A stretch of DNA of 64,000 nt from Dokdonella_A sp963775445 (GTDB lineage Bacteria > Pseudomonadota > Gammaproteobacteria > Xanthomonadales > Rhodanobacteraceae), in the NCBI GenBank assembly GCA_963775445.1, contig CAVZIT010000006.1, forward strand, positions 434,001-498,000. Direction: 5' to 3'. The notes under the pieces were generated by a model. That model was not told the origin of the DNA. It saw only the letters and a program-made list of their open reading frames with translations, and searched no databases. Shown piece after piece: positions 26,472 through 35,210 of this stretch (its first letter is position 1; every line of letters starts with the position of its first letter). The translations under genes and the position numbers were made by a program.

Positions 26472-27436
26472 TTCATCGTGCCGAATGCGATATGCACCGG
26501 CAAACCTGCAGGCAGATTCGCAGCCTCGCCGCCCAACGTCACCTCGGCGAGATAGCTCAGACGCGCGGCGTCATCACCGCTCAGCGCGTAGTAAGGCGTG
26601 AACGTCGGCTCGTTGCGCAACATGCGTATCCTTCCGGAGTAAGCCTTGTCACGGCCTTCAACGAATACGCGAACGGCATCACCAACATGCACGTTGGCGC
26701 GCTGCTGCATGGGTACGTAAATGCGCGCATACGGTGCATCGCCGACCAGCAGGATCGCGACCGGCGCACCGACCGGCGCCTGGTCGCCGAGCCGGTAAGG
26801 AAGACTGTCGACCAGTCCTCCACGGGGGGCCACGACGCGCAATTTCCCCAGCAATACGCGCTCCGCGTCTGCCAGGGCCAACGCCGCGGCGAGGGCGGCG
26901 CGGCCCTGCGCAATCTGCTCAGGGCGATTACCGTGCAGCAGCTCATCATGGGCCGCGCGCGCCGCGGCAACCTGACCATCCGCGCTACCGACCGCAGCGC
27001 GGGCGCGATCGAGATCGTCGGCCGCGACGAAATTGTGGATCTTGAGGGACTGCAAGCGCTGGTAGTAGGCGCGCGCCTCGCGCGCCTGCGCCTGCGCTGC
27101 CGTCAGGTTTGCCCGGGCCTGCGCGATGTCTTCGGCTCGCGGTCCGTTGACCAATTCGGCCAGCGCCTCCTTTTGCTGCCGGGCCTGCGCTTCGGCGGCG
27201 ACCAATCCCGATCTGGTCTGCGCTTCGTTGAGTTGAAGCAATACCCGACCCGCCTCGACCCGCTCACCCTCGCGCACATCGATTGCGACGATGCGCTCCG
27301 CGACCGGTGCCGGCAGCGTGATGCGATCATATTCGAGCGTGCCCAACGCCTGAGGGGGCCTCTGCACACAGGCTGAGAGAACGAGACCGATCAGCAGCAC
27401 AACTAGCGGACGACAGCCCGTTCGAACAGCGCTCAT
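26468..27436 (-). CDS. HlyD-family periplasmic adaptor, predicted lipoprotein
   Basis: A 322-residue membrane-fusion protein. The N-terminal signal ends in the lipobox LVLSAC (Cys near residue 23), so it is probably lipid-anchored. A biotinyl-lipoyl-like half (VDVREGERVEAGRVLLQL) is followed by a long alpha-helical hairpin rich in Ala and Gln (about 75-190) and a beta-barrel (VVAPRGGLVDSLPYRLG, QQRANVHVGDAVRVFVEG). It connects the ABC pair to an outer-membrane factor, which is not in the window. The gene begins 32 nt after cydX in the same direction. Confidence 0.87.
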   Translation of the reverse strand: MSAVRTGCRPLVVLLIGLVLSACVQRPPQALGTLEYDRITLPAPVAERIVAIDVREGERVEAGRVLLQLNEAQTRSGLVAAEAQARQQKEALAELVNGPRAEDIAQARANLTAAQAQAREARAYYQRLQSLKIHNFVAADDLDRARAAVGSADGQVAAARAAHDELLHGNRPEQIAQGRAALAAALALADAERVLLGKLRVVAPRGGLVDSLPYRLGDQAPVGAPVAILLVGDAPYARIYVPMQQRANVHVGDAVRVFVEGRDKAYSGRIRMLRNEPTFTPYYALSGDDAARLSYLAEVTLGGEAANLPAGLPVHIAFGTMK

Positions 27437-27467
27437 CACTTTCTCGCCTTGTCAGGAAGACCCCGGA

Positions 27468-27593
27468 TCAGGGGTCGTTCCGGACCGCCAGCCAGTCGCG
27501 CTCGTTGGCGGAATGTACCTCGAACCAAATCGCGTTGAGGATGCCAAAGCAGCAGGCCGGCGCCAATTCGAGAACCCACGCGAAGCACCACAT
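27468..27593 (-). CDS. cydX: cytochrome bd oxidase small subunit
   Basis: A 41-residue protein too short for routine gene finders. MWCFAWVLELAPACCFGILN followed by AIWFEVHS fits the CydX/CbdX pattern (M-W-Y/C-F-A-W, then F-G-I-x-N-A-x-W-x-E), a single transmembrane helix that stabilises cytochrome bd. Its ATG overlaps the downstream end of the cydB fragment by the usual close spacing (TGAAATG). Since cydB is truncated and no cydA is seen, the subunit may have no partner here. Confidence 0.78.
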   Translation of the reverse strand: MWCFAWVLELAPACCFGILNAIWFEVHSANERDWLAVRNDP

Positions 27594-27594
27594 T

Positions 27595-27905
27595 TCAGTA
27601 ACCCTCCCTCGATCCGCGCGACTCGATTCCGGCTCGCGTGATCTTGCCGCGCATCAGCCGGAATGCCCACGTGGAATACAGCAGAATCGGCAACAATACC
27701 GCCGTCGCGAACAACATGGTACCGAGCGTTCCCTCGCTCGACGAGACGTCCCATACCGTCAATCCGTTCGAAGGATCGCTGGAGGACGCCATCAGGAACG
27801 GGAAAGAGACAGGCCCGATGTCAGCACGATGGCCGCGATCGCAAAGCCGCCGGCGACGAACGCCGCCCCGCGAGCTCGAAGCACGACCACGGTGGCCAAC
27901 ATCAA
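27595..27905 (-). pseudogene. cydB: cytochrome bd oxidase subunit II, C-terminal fragment
   Basis: The C-terminal part of a CydB/CioB protein is visible: GAAFVAGGFAIAAIVLTSGL, a 1-nt frame break near 27808, then SFPFLMASSSDPSNGLTVWD and SSEGTLGTMLFATAVLLPIL up to RLMRGKITRAGIE. The first seven or so helices of the subunit and the whole of cydA are missing. The region just upstream (27910-28150) could not be matched to the rest of the protein. Cytochrome bd normally gives high-affinity oxygen respiration. Confidence 0.75.
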
Positions 27906-28146
27906 AAGCGATCACCCGCTGGTGTGAAAGTGCCGCGCGACCACATGTCTGTCGACATGAAGACGCTGGGTCGCAGAGAACAAGAGAAAGTCCAGCGCGG
28001 CAAGCGGCGCCAGCTTGATGGCAGTTGTGATCCAGACGCGGTTGCGAAGTCGCTGGAGCAGCGGTGGGTTGGAGGTCGCCGTACCTTGCGTAGTCATCGA
28101 TGCCAGATGCGCCCAGTCATGCCCGCCGACTTCGCGGATCCCGGTC

Positions 28147-28188
28147 ATTACAAACGTACCTTCGCACGCACGACTTGATACAGATCAA
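28147..28188 (-). promoter_or_regulatory. FNR/ANR promoter (perfect box) before the cyd remnant and exporter
   Basis: TTGATACAGATCAA (28175-28188) is a perfect box, identical to that at 20298. On the reverse strand, after exactly 22 nt, comes TGTAAT (28152-28147), a strong -10; the other strand has none at that distance. The transcript would start near 28140 and read through cydB/cydX toward the ABC exporter. Confidence 0.82.
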
Positions 28189-29253
28189 TTTCCGGGCTGC
28201 CCGAGAGTCAAGACGGGGAACGTCGCAGCACGCGAGAACCGCTACGGAGGATTGTTCCATCGCTCACGTCTGGACCATTTCCAGCGGCCGCTTTGCAGCA
28301 ACGTTGTCGCTCGCCTTCGCGAGCCGCTGCTCAAGCGCGTGATCGGGGTGCTATGCCGGCCGAAGACCGAATTGCCAGCCTCTATTCCCGAGCTGTGCTG
28401 CCATTGCAATTCGATGCGGCATTTCATATCGACGGGACGGCCGCAGTCGAGCCGTTTTGACGCTTCCGCGGGTTCGGAGCGCGCGAAATTGCACGACGCC
28501 CACTCACTTGCAGACCTTCCCCAGGTGAAAAAGACATACTGAAAGGTGACTCCGAACACGTTGACCCCGCGTTCCCATGACCTTCGAAAATCTCCCCCTC
28601 ATCAGAATTCATATGCGCGCTGTAATCGTCGTCAGACACAGCCGTCGCACGCGATTGCATATCAAATCGGGCCGCAACCGACCATCGTTCTCGAATCACT
28701 TCCCGGTGTTTCGGAGATCAGCATCGACCACGAAGATTGCTACTGCGACGATCTCGTACCGATGGAAAAACCCTGGTGTGCATTCCGCAGGTATCAGCGC
28801 CGCGTTGGCGTCGCAAGGAATGCAGCTTACATAGCGACGAGACGGTTGTACGAACCGATCGACGTCGATCATCGTGGGGCGATGCGGGCCGCGGCGGGTC
28901 GAGGCCGACGTACCCGAGCCAATTCGTGCGGCGCCATTCAACCCGCGGTTGGGTGCGTCGCTTCGCCACGTTGGCCGCGATGCCCTGCATACCCCGCTTG
29001 TTCCCGAGCGTTCGCACCCGTGAGCCACTGCATCCGTAACCTATAGAGTTTCCTGGCCACGAGGTCTACTGACCGAATACGCTATTTGCATGACTTCAAA
29101 ATCCGGAGCGCGCGAGCGCTTTCGCGACCCGCGCCCGGGTTTCCTCTGACTTCATCGGAAACGCAGGGAAAGAAGTCGCCCTGGGTCAGTGACGCGGCGG
29201 GCGGTGAATGGTAGCAACCGCCCCGCCACCAACCGCTGCCGAATCTGCCTGCG
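28189..29253. other. over 1 kb without a recognisable gene; island border
   Basis: Several short frames cross this region on both strands, but none gives a familiar domain or consistent codon use, and frames change every 100-200 nt. It probably holds debris of further decayed genes; a GGAGG at about 28244 hints that an open frame once began there. No tRNA, integrase or direct repeat marking an island edge was found. Confidence 0.5.
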
Positions 29254-31155
29254 CTACGGCTGTCCGAGAAGAAAATCCACGGTCCGTTGCGCGAGAACAT
29301 CCGCGCCGAGATCGGCGGTCTCGAGATGGATTTCCGGATGTTCGGGCTGCTCGTAGGGTGAGTCGATGCCGGTGAAGTTCTTGATCTCGCCCGCGCGCGC
29401 TTTTGCATAGAGACCCTTCGGGTCGCGTTGCTCGCAGACATCGAGTGGTGCGTCGACATAAACCTCATGGAACTCACCGTCTTCGAACAGATCGCGCGCC
29501 ATGCGCCGCTCGCTACGGAACGGGCTGATAAACGACACGAGCACGATCAGCCCGGCGTTGGCCATCAGGCGCGCGACCTCGGCGACGCGCCGCACGTTTT
29601 CGACGCGATCCTCCTGGGTGAAGCCGAGATCGCGATTGAGGCCGTGGCGCACATTGTCGCCGTCGAGAAGATAGGTGTGATAGCCCATCGCATGCAGGCG
29701 CTTTTCCACCAGATTCGCAATGGTCGACTTGCCTGAGCCGGACAAACCGGTGAACCACAAGCACGCGGGCGTCTGGCCCTTGATGCGCGCGCGTGCCGCA
29801 CGATCAACGTCAAGGTGCTGCCAATGGATGTTGTCGGCACGGCGCAATGCGAAGTCGATCGTGCCCGCCGCGATCGTGGCATTGCTCTGGCGGTCGATCA
29901 GGATGAATGCGCCGAGTTCGCGACATCGCGCGTACGGCTCGAATGCGATCGCGTGATCCAGGCTCAGGTTGGCGTAACCAACCTCGTTGAGCTCGAGACG
30001 TTTCGCCGCACGCTGCTCCTGGGTATTCACATCGATGCGGTGCTTGATTTCGGTGACCTGCGCCGTGACCGTGCGCGCGCCGATCTTCAACCAGTAGCGG
30101 CGTCCAGGCAGTAGTGGCGTGTCGTCCATCCACAACAGATGCGCTGCGAACTGATCGGTGACCTGCGGGGGCTGCGCGGCGTTGGCGATGAGATCACCAC
30201 GGCTTACGTCGCGTTCGTCCGCAAGCGTCAGCGTAATCGCATCGCCGGTCCGCGCGCATTCAAGATCGCCATCGGTGCCGACAATACGCGCAACCCGCGA
30301 GCGCACACCGGCAGGCAGCACCACAATCTCGTCACCGCATCGAATGCGACCCGAGGCAACCTGCCCGGCGTACCCACGGAAATTCTGGTCCGGGCGGCAC
30401 ACCCACTGCACGGGCAGGCGAAATCCGGATTCGCTGGCTTGACGCGCGATATCGACCGCTTCGAGAGATTCGAGCAGACTCGGCCCCGCGTACCACGGCA
30501 TCTTGTCCGAACGGCTGCCAACGTTGTCGCCGCGCAATGCCGAGAGCGGCGCGGCGCTGACTTGGGTGATGCCGAGCTGTGCGGCCAGCGCGCGGTAGTT
30601 GGCCACGATCGGCTCGAAGACATCCTGCGCGTATCCAACCAGATCCATCTTGTTCACGGCCAGCAGCACGTGGCGGATGCCGAGCAACGCGCAAATGTAG
30701 CTGTGACGGCGCGTCTGGGTCAGCAATCCCTTGCGCGCGTCGACCAGCACGATCGCGAGATCCGCAGTGGACGCGCCTGTCGCCATGTTGCGCGTGTACT
30801 GCTCGTGCCCGGGACAGTCGGCGACAATGAACTTGCGCCGCTCGGTGCTGAAGTATCGGTAGGCGACATCGATGGTGATGCCCTGCTCGCGCTCGGCCGA
30901 CAAGCCGTCGATCAGCAGCGCGAAATCGAGCTCGCCGCCTTGCGTTCCGTCACGCCGGCTGTCGCCTTCGAGCGCCGCAAGCTGATCGTCGAACAACAAT
31001 TTCGTGTCGTAGAGCAACCGTCCGAGCAAGGTGCTCTTGCCATCGTCCACGCTGCCGCAGGTGATGAGGCGCAGTACGCTCTTGGTTTCGTGCTGCTGAA
31101 GATACGCGGCGATTTCCGCGTCGGCGCTGCTGCGCGCATCGCGCTCGTGCCCCAT
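29254..31155 (-). CDS. cysNC: bifunctional sulfate adenylyltransferase subunit 1/adenylylsulfate kinase
   Basis: A 633-residue fusion. Residues about 20-440 are the GTPase CysN: P-loop TCGSVDDGKSTLLGRLLYD, DCPGHEQYTRNMATGAS and VNKMDLVGY, then two beta-barrels. Residues about 460-633 are the APS kinase CysC: FTGLSGSGKSTIANLVE, DGDNVRHGLNRDLGF, ISPFRSERRMARDLF and the C-terminal KNFTGIDSPYE lid. With CysD it makes APS from sulfate and ATP, and the kinase part then forms PAPS. The start ATG shares one base with the cysD stop (TGATG). Confidence 0.96.
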   Translation of the reverse strand: MGHERDARSSADAEIAAYLQQHETKSVLRLITCGSVDDGKSTLLGRLLYDTKLLFDDQLAALEGDSRRDGTQGGELDFALLIDGLSAEREQGITIDVAYRYFSTERRKFIVADCPGHEQYTRNMATGASTADLAIVLVDARKGLLTQTRRHSYICALLGIRHVLLAVNKMDLVGYAQDVFEPIVANYRALAAQLGITQVSAAPLSALRGDNVGSRSDKMPWYAGPSLLESLEAVDIARQASESGFRLPVQWVCRPDQNFRGYAGQVASGRIRCGDEIVVLPAGVRSRVARIVGTDGDLECARTGDAITLTLADERDVSRGDLIANAAQPPQVTDQFAAHLLWMDDTPLLPGRRYWLKIGARTVTAQVTEIKHRIDVNTQEQRAAKRLELNEVGYANLSLDHAIAFEPYARCRELGAFILIDRQSNATIAAGTIDFALRRADNIHWQHLDVDRAARARIKGQTPACLWFTGLSGSGKSTIANLVEKRLHAMGYHTYLLDGDNVRHGLNRDLGFTQEDRVENVRRVAEVARLMANAGLIVLVSFISPFRSERRMARDLFEDGEFHEVYVDAPLDVCEQRDPKGLYAKARAGEIKNFTGIDSPYEQPEHPEIHLETADLGADVLAQRTVDFLLGQP

Positions 31156-32075
31156 CAGAAATATCCCTCCTGCTTCTTCTTCTCCATCGACGCCGACGGG
31201 TCGTGATCGATCACCCGGCCCTGGCGCTCGGAAGTACGCGTCACCAGCATTTCCCGGATGACGGCGGACAGCGTATCGGCTTCGGATTCGATCGCGCCGG
31301 TCAATGGATAGCAGCCCAATGTCCGGAATCGCACCCTGCGCTGCGCAGGAACCTCGCCCGCCACAAGCGGCATGCGCTCATCGTCGACCATGATCAGCGC
31401 GCCATCGCGTTCGACAACGGGTCGCTCGGCCGCGAAATACAGTGACGGCACCTCGATCTGTTCGCGATAGATGTACAGCCATATGTCGAGTTCGGTCCAG
31501 TTGGACAGCGGAAATACACGCACGCTCTCGCCCTTCGCGATGCGTGCGTTGTACAGATTCCAAAGCTCGGGCCGCTGGCGTTTCGGATCCCAGCGATGCT
31601 GCGCATTGCGGAACGAGAACACGCGCTCCTTGGCGCGCGATTTTTCCTCGTCGCGGCGCGCGCCGCCGATGGCCGCATCGAACTGGTGTTTTTCGAGCGC
31701 CTGCTTCAAGGCCTGGGTTTTCATCACATCGGTGTGCACTGTGGCGCCATGCGTGAACGGGCCGACACCCTCTTTCACGCCGTCCTCATTGATGTGCACG
31801 ATCAGGCGGCAGCCGGTTTCCTTCGCGCGACGATCGCGAAACGCGATCATTTCGCGAAACTTCCAGGTGGTATCCACGTGCAGCAACGGAATCGGCGGCG
31901 GCGCCGGATGGAATGCCTTGAGCAAAAGATGCAGCAATACCGAGGAATCCTTGCCGATCGAGTAAAGCGTTACCGGGTTGCGAAACTCCGCCGCGACTTC
32001 ACGCAGGATATGAATGCTCTCGGCCTCGAGGCGATCGAGGTTCGAGGCGTCGCCGCTTGTTTCCTGTATGCTCAT
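31155..32075 (-). CDS. cysD: sulfate adenylyltransferase subunit 2
   Basis: A 306-residue N-type ATP pyrophosphatase of the PAPS-reductase/CysD group. It shows the PP-loop TLYSIGKDSSVLLHLLLKAF, then AIGGARRDEEKSRAKERVFS and the C-terminal REMLVTRTSERQGRVIDHD with SMEKKKQEGYF, all standard for CysD. The ATG at 32075 has GGAG 8 nt upstream; the frame is open to 32114. It forms an operon with cysNC. No CysB-type site could be recognised. Confidence 0.96.
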   Translation of the reverse strand: MSIQETSGDASNLDRLEAESIHILREVAAEFRNPVTLYSIGKDSSVLLHLLLKAFHPAPPPIPLLHVDTTWKFREMIAFRDRRAKETGCRLIVHINEDGVKEGVGPFTHGATVHTDVMKTQALKQALEKHQFDAAIGGARRDEEKSRAKERVFSFRNAQHRWDPKRQRPELWNLYNARIAKGESVRVFPLSNWTELDIWLYIYREQIEVPSLYFAAERPVVERDGALIMVDDERMPLVAGEVPAQRRVRFRTLGCYPLTGAIESEADTLSAVIREMLVTRTSERQGRVIDHDPSASMEKKKQEGYF

Positions 32076-32207
32076 GCGATCTCCGCTCGACTGGCGCAGA
32101 TTGTAACGATTCAATCGGGACGATCGAGTGTCCAGCCGCTATGATCGTCTGGCGCTCGGCGGGCAGCCGCCCGCGCCATGCATTCGAAAGCGGCGGATTT
32201 TCAATCG

Positions 32208-32696
32208 ATGACCCTGCAGATCCTGTTGTACGTGATCGCGGCGCTGCTGATCGTCGTCGGCTTCCTCGGCACGATCCTTCCCTTGTTGCCCGGAACCCCG
32301 CTGGTGTTCATCGGCATGTTGCTCGCTGCATGGGTCGACCATTTCCGGCACGTCGGGACATTTACGCTGATCGTGCTTGGCATCCTGACCGTGCTCGCGC
32401 TAGCAGTCGATTTCATCGCCGGCGTTCTCGGGGCCAAACGCGTTGGGGCGAGTCGCCTGGCCCTGCTTGGAGCGACGGTCGGCACGCTGGTCGGATTTTT
32501 CTTCGGACTTCCCGGGCTGTTGCTCGGACCCTTTGCAGGCGCGCTGATCGGCGAATTATGCGCGGGCGGAGGCGTACGCAAGGCCACCGATGTCGGCGTC
32601 GGCGCGTGGTTGGGGTTTGTGTTCGGCGCCGTGGTCAAATTGGCCTTGACCTTCACTATGCTGGGTGTGTTTGCGCTCGCGTTCCTGCTCGGTTGA
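32208..32696 (+). CDS. DUF456 membrane protein
   Basis: A 162-residue protein of five or six hydrophobic helices with the DUF456 pattern: ILPLLPGTPLVFIGMLLAAW, LTVLALAVDFIAGVLGAKRV, and GLLLGPFAGALIGELCAGG. Family function is unknown. It is divergent from cysD. An ATG at 32178 could extend it by 10 residues; neither start has a clear ribosome site. Confidence 0.85.
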   Translation: MTLQILLYVIAALLIVVGFLGTILPLLPGTPLVFIGMLLAAWVDHFRHVGTFTLIVLGILTVLALAVDFIAGVLGAKRVGASRLALLGATVGTLVGFFFGLPGLLLGPFAGALIGELCAGGGVRKATDVGVGAWLGFVFGAVVKLALTFTMLGVFALAFLLG

Positions 32697-32867
32697 AAGC
32701 CTGAGCGCCTACGATCAATCGGCCGATGCGGCGCGTTGAAGCAACATGGATCGGCCGCGACCGCATGCCCCACTCGGCACACGGTCCTGCGCGAAGATCC
32801 CCGCGAGCAAGGACGATCACGAGCAGGACCATCCCATCCCTGCGCGACTCCCGGCTGATGCGCCCTC

Positions 32868-35138
32868 TCAGTTGACGTCAGCTGCCTGACTTGCCGTGTG
32901 GGGTAACACCAGCGCCGCCAGCTTGGTGTCGCCATGGATCAGGTTCAGCTCATCCGCAAGGATGTGCGCCGTTTCGTCCAGTGCGACGTCGCGCTGATCC
33001 TTCTGAGCCCGCTCGAGCTTGAGATCGCTCTTGATACTGCGCTCGTCCGGCTGCAGGCCATCATCGGCCGGCAATACGGCTTGATCGCCAGCGGCGGCCA
33101 GCTTGGCCGCGTTTGCGGGTGACTTCGCTGCAGCGGCGCTTTCCGTGAGCGTGGTTACCGATTTTGCTTCGGCACTTTGCGAAGCGGCCTTGGTCGACTC
33201 TTCGCGCGCCTTGCGCTTGGCTTCCTGCTCGTCGCGCTCCTTGCGGCGCACGGCCTCGTTCAATGAGACGGTTTTTTCGGCGTGCAGCTTGCGCGCATCG
33301 GCCACTTCGCTTTCCATGTTCCGCCACGCGCTGTCTTTTGCGACGCGCGTCAAGTGGCGTTCCGCCAGCATCGGCACAACTGGCTTGAGGTCGGCCGCAA
33401 CGTGATAGTCGGCGGGCTTGATCGACGTCCAGGGCAATGCATTGTCGTAACTTGATTCGCCGAACTCGCTCGCATCCGCAGTCAGCGGAAACTGGATGTC
33501 CGGTGTCACTCCGCGCAACTGGGTGGAGCCGCCATTCACGCGGAAGAACTGCGCGATGGTCATCTTCAGCTCGCCGAAGGTTGGCTTCTCGTTGTGGGCG
33601 ATATCATCGAGATCGACCAGATTCTGGACCGTGCCCTTGCCGAACGTCGGCTCGCCGATGATCAAGCCACGTCCGTAATCCTGGATTGCCGCGGAAAAAA
33701 TCTCCGAGGCCGATGCCGATGCGCGATTGACCAGCACGGCCATCGGGCCGTCCCATGCCAGGCCTGAATGCGGGTCGGTTTCCTCGCTGACCTGGCCGGC
33801 CGCATTGCGTACCTGCACGACCGGACCCTTGTCGATGAAAAGGCCGGTCAGATCGGTCGCTTCGGACAGCGAACCGCCACCATTGTTGCGCAGGTCCACG
33901 ATCACGCCATCGACCTTGTCCTTTTTGAGTTCACCGAGCAGCCGCTCGACATCGCGCGTGGCGCTCTTGAAGTTCGGATCGCCGCGGCGGCGCGCATCGA
34001 AATCCTGGTAGAACGTCGGCAGGGAAATCACTCCGATTCGGTGGATGTCGCCGTGGTCGTTGACTTGCAGCACCGATTTCTTCGCAGCCTGCTCCTCGAT
34101 GCTGACTTTCTTGCGCGTCAGCGCCAGGGTTTCATGCTTGCCATCGGGTCCCGCGTCCGCAGGCAGGACTTCCAGACGCACCACGGTGTCCTTGGGACCC
34201 CGTATCTTCTCGACGACATCGTCGAGGCGCCAGCCGACCACATCGGCCAGCGGCCCGTTATCGCCCTGTCCGACGCCGACGATGCGATCGCCGACCTTGA
34301 TCTTGCCCGACAGCGCAGCCGGTCCGCCCGGCACTATTTCGCGTATCGCGGTGTAGTCATCCTCGCGCTGCAGCACCGCACCGATCCCTTCGAGCGAAAG
34401 CTTCATCGCGATATCGAAATTTTCGGCAGAGCGCGGTCCGAGGTAATTGGTGTGCGGCTCGATCGACATCGCGTACGCGTTCATGAACGTCTGGAACACA
34501 TCCTCGCTGTTGAGCTGATGCACGCGATCGAGATAGTTCTGGTAGCGCTTTTCGAGTGTCTCCCGAATGTCCTTCGCGGGTTTGTTGGCCAGCGCGAGAC
34601 GCAGCCAGTCGTTCTTGATGCGCTTGCGCCACAGGTCGTCCAGATCGGCCTCGTTCGCGGCCCACGGCGCCTTGTCGCGGTCGAAGTCGTAGGTCTCGTC
34701 TTTGCTGAAGTCGAAGCCTTTTGGCAGCAGCGACAGTGCGTAAGCCACGCGCCCGGAAACACGTTGCTCGTATATATTGAAGATCGCGAACGGCGCAGCG
34801 AGGTCCTGATCGTAAATCGCGTCATCGAGCTTGTCGCGATAGGCCTTGAAGCGGTCGATGTCGGCTTGGGTGAAGAACAGCTTGTCGCTGTCGAGCGAAT
34901 CGAGGTAACGCTTGAAGATCTTTTCCGACATCGCATCGTCGAGCGGCATCGGCTTGTAGTGGAAGCGGGTCAGGAAGCGAGCGGCCCAGATGCCGGCCTC
35001 ACCCTCGTCCTTGGTGGGTTTGAGCAATGGCGCAGTCGTCGCCGGCGTCGATGCCGGTTCCGATTTCGCGACGGCCAGCGCCGGGATCGCGGCAACGATC
35101 GGCAAGGCCAGGGCAAGTGAGAACAAAAGTCGGCGCAT
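32868..35138 (-). CDS. prc: periplasmic tail-specific protease
   Basis: A 756-residue Prc/Tsp protease. A signal peptide (MRRLLFSLALALPIVAAIPA) is followed by the N-terminal helical domain, a PDZ domain (SLEGIGAVLQREDDYTAIRE, GGPAALSGKIKVGDRIVGVG), and the S41 protease core with VIVDLRNNGGGSLSEATDLT, catalytic Ser in NRASASASEIFSAAIQ and Lys in EPTFGKGTVQNLV. The C-terminal 130 residues are rich in Lys, Glu and Ala (DUF3340-like). It degrades proteins with non-polar C-termini and processes PBP3 in E. coli. GGAG lies 10 nt before the ATG at 35138; a GTG at 35159 is possible. Confidence 0.95.
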   Translation of the reverse strand: MRRLLFSLALALPIVAAIPALAVAKSEPASTPATTAPLLKPTKDEGEAGIWAARFLTRFHYKPMPLDDAMSEKIFKRYLDSLDSDKLFFTQADIDRFKAYRDKLDDAIYDQDLAAPFAIFNIYEQRVSGRVAYALSLLPKGFDFSKDETYDFDRDKAPWAANEADLDDLWRKRIKNDWLRLALANKPAKDIRETLEKRYQNYLDRVHQLNSEDVFQTFMNAYAMSIEPHTNYLGPRSAENFDIAMKLSLEGIGAVLQREDDYTAIREIVPGGPAALSGKIKVGDRIVGVGQGDNGPLADVVGWRLDDVVEKIRGPKDTVVRLEVLPADAGPDGKHETLALTRKKVSIEEQAAKKSVLQVNDHGDIHRIGVISLPTFYQDFDARRRGDPNFKSATRDVERLLGELKKDKVDGVIVDLRNNGGGSLSEATDLTGLFIDKGPVVQVRNAAGQVSEETDPHSGLAWDGPMAVLVNRASASASEIFSAAIQDYGRGLIIGEPTFGKGTVQNLVDLDDIAHNEKPTFGELKMTIAQFFRVNGGSTQLRGVTPDIQFPLTADASEFGESSYDNALPWTSIKPADYHVAADLKPVVPMLAERHLTRVAKDSAWRNMESEVADARKLHAEKTVSLNEAVRRKERDEQEAKRKAREESTKAASQSAEAKSVTTLTESAAAAKSPANAAKLAAAGDQAVLPADDGLQPDERSIKSDLKLERAQKDQRDVALDETAHILADELNLIHGDTKLAALVLPHTASQAADVN

Positions 35139-35210
35139 CGTGGTTCTCCGCGGGTTCACGCCCGCTCGCAGGGAATCGGCAGGATACTGAAAGGCATCTT
35201 GAGAAGCTTG

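Noticed and set aside
27912..28148. A 78-residue frame directly downstream of the perfect FNR box
   Set aside because: No similarity to CydA or CydB or any other family I recognise, and the predicted transcript starts inside its start codon region; left as unassigned debris.
33768..35120. A 450-residue open frame opposite prc
   Set aside because: Composition is the mirror of a GC-rich gene, with no domain; prc on the other strand is unambiguous.
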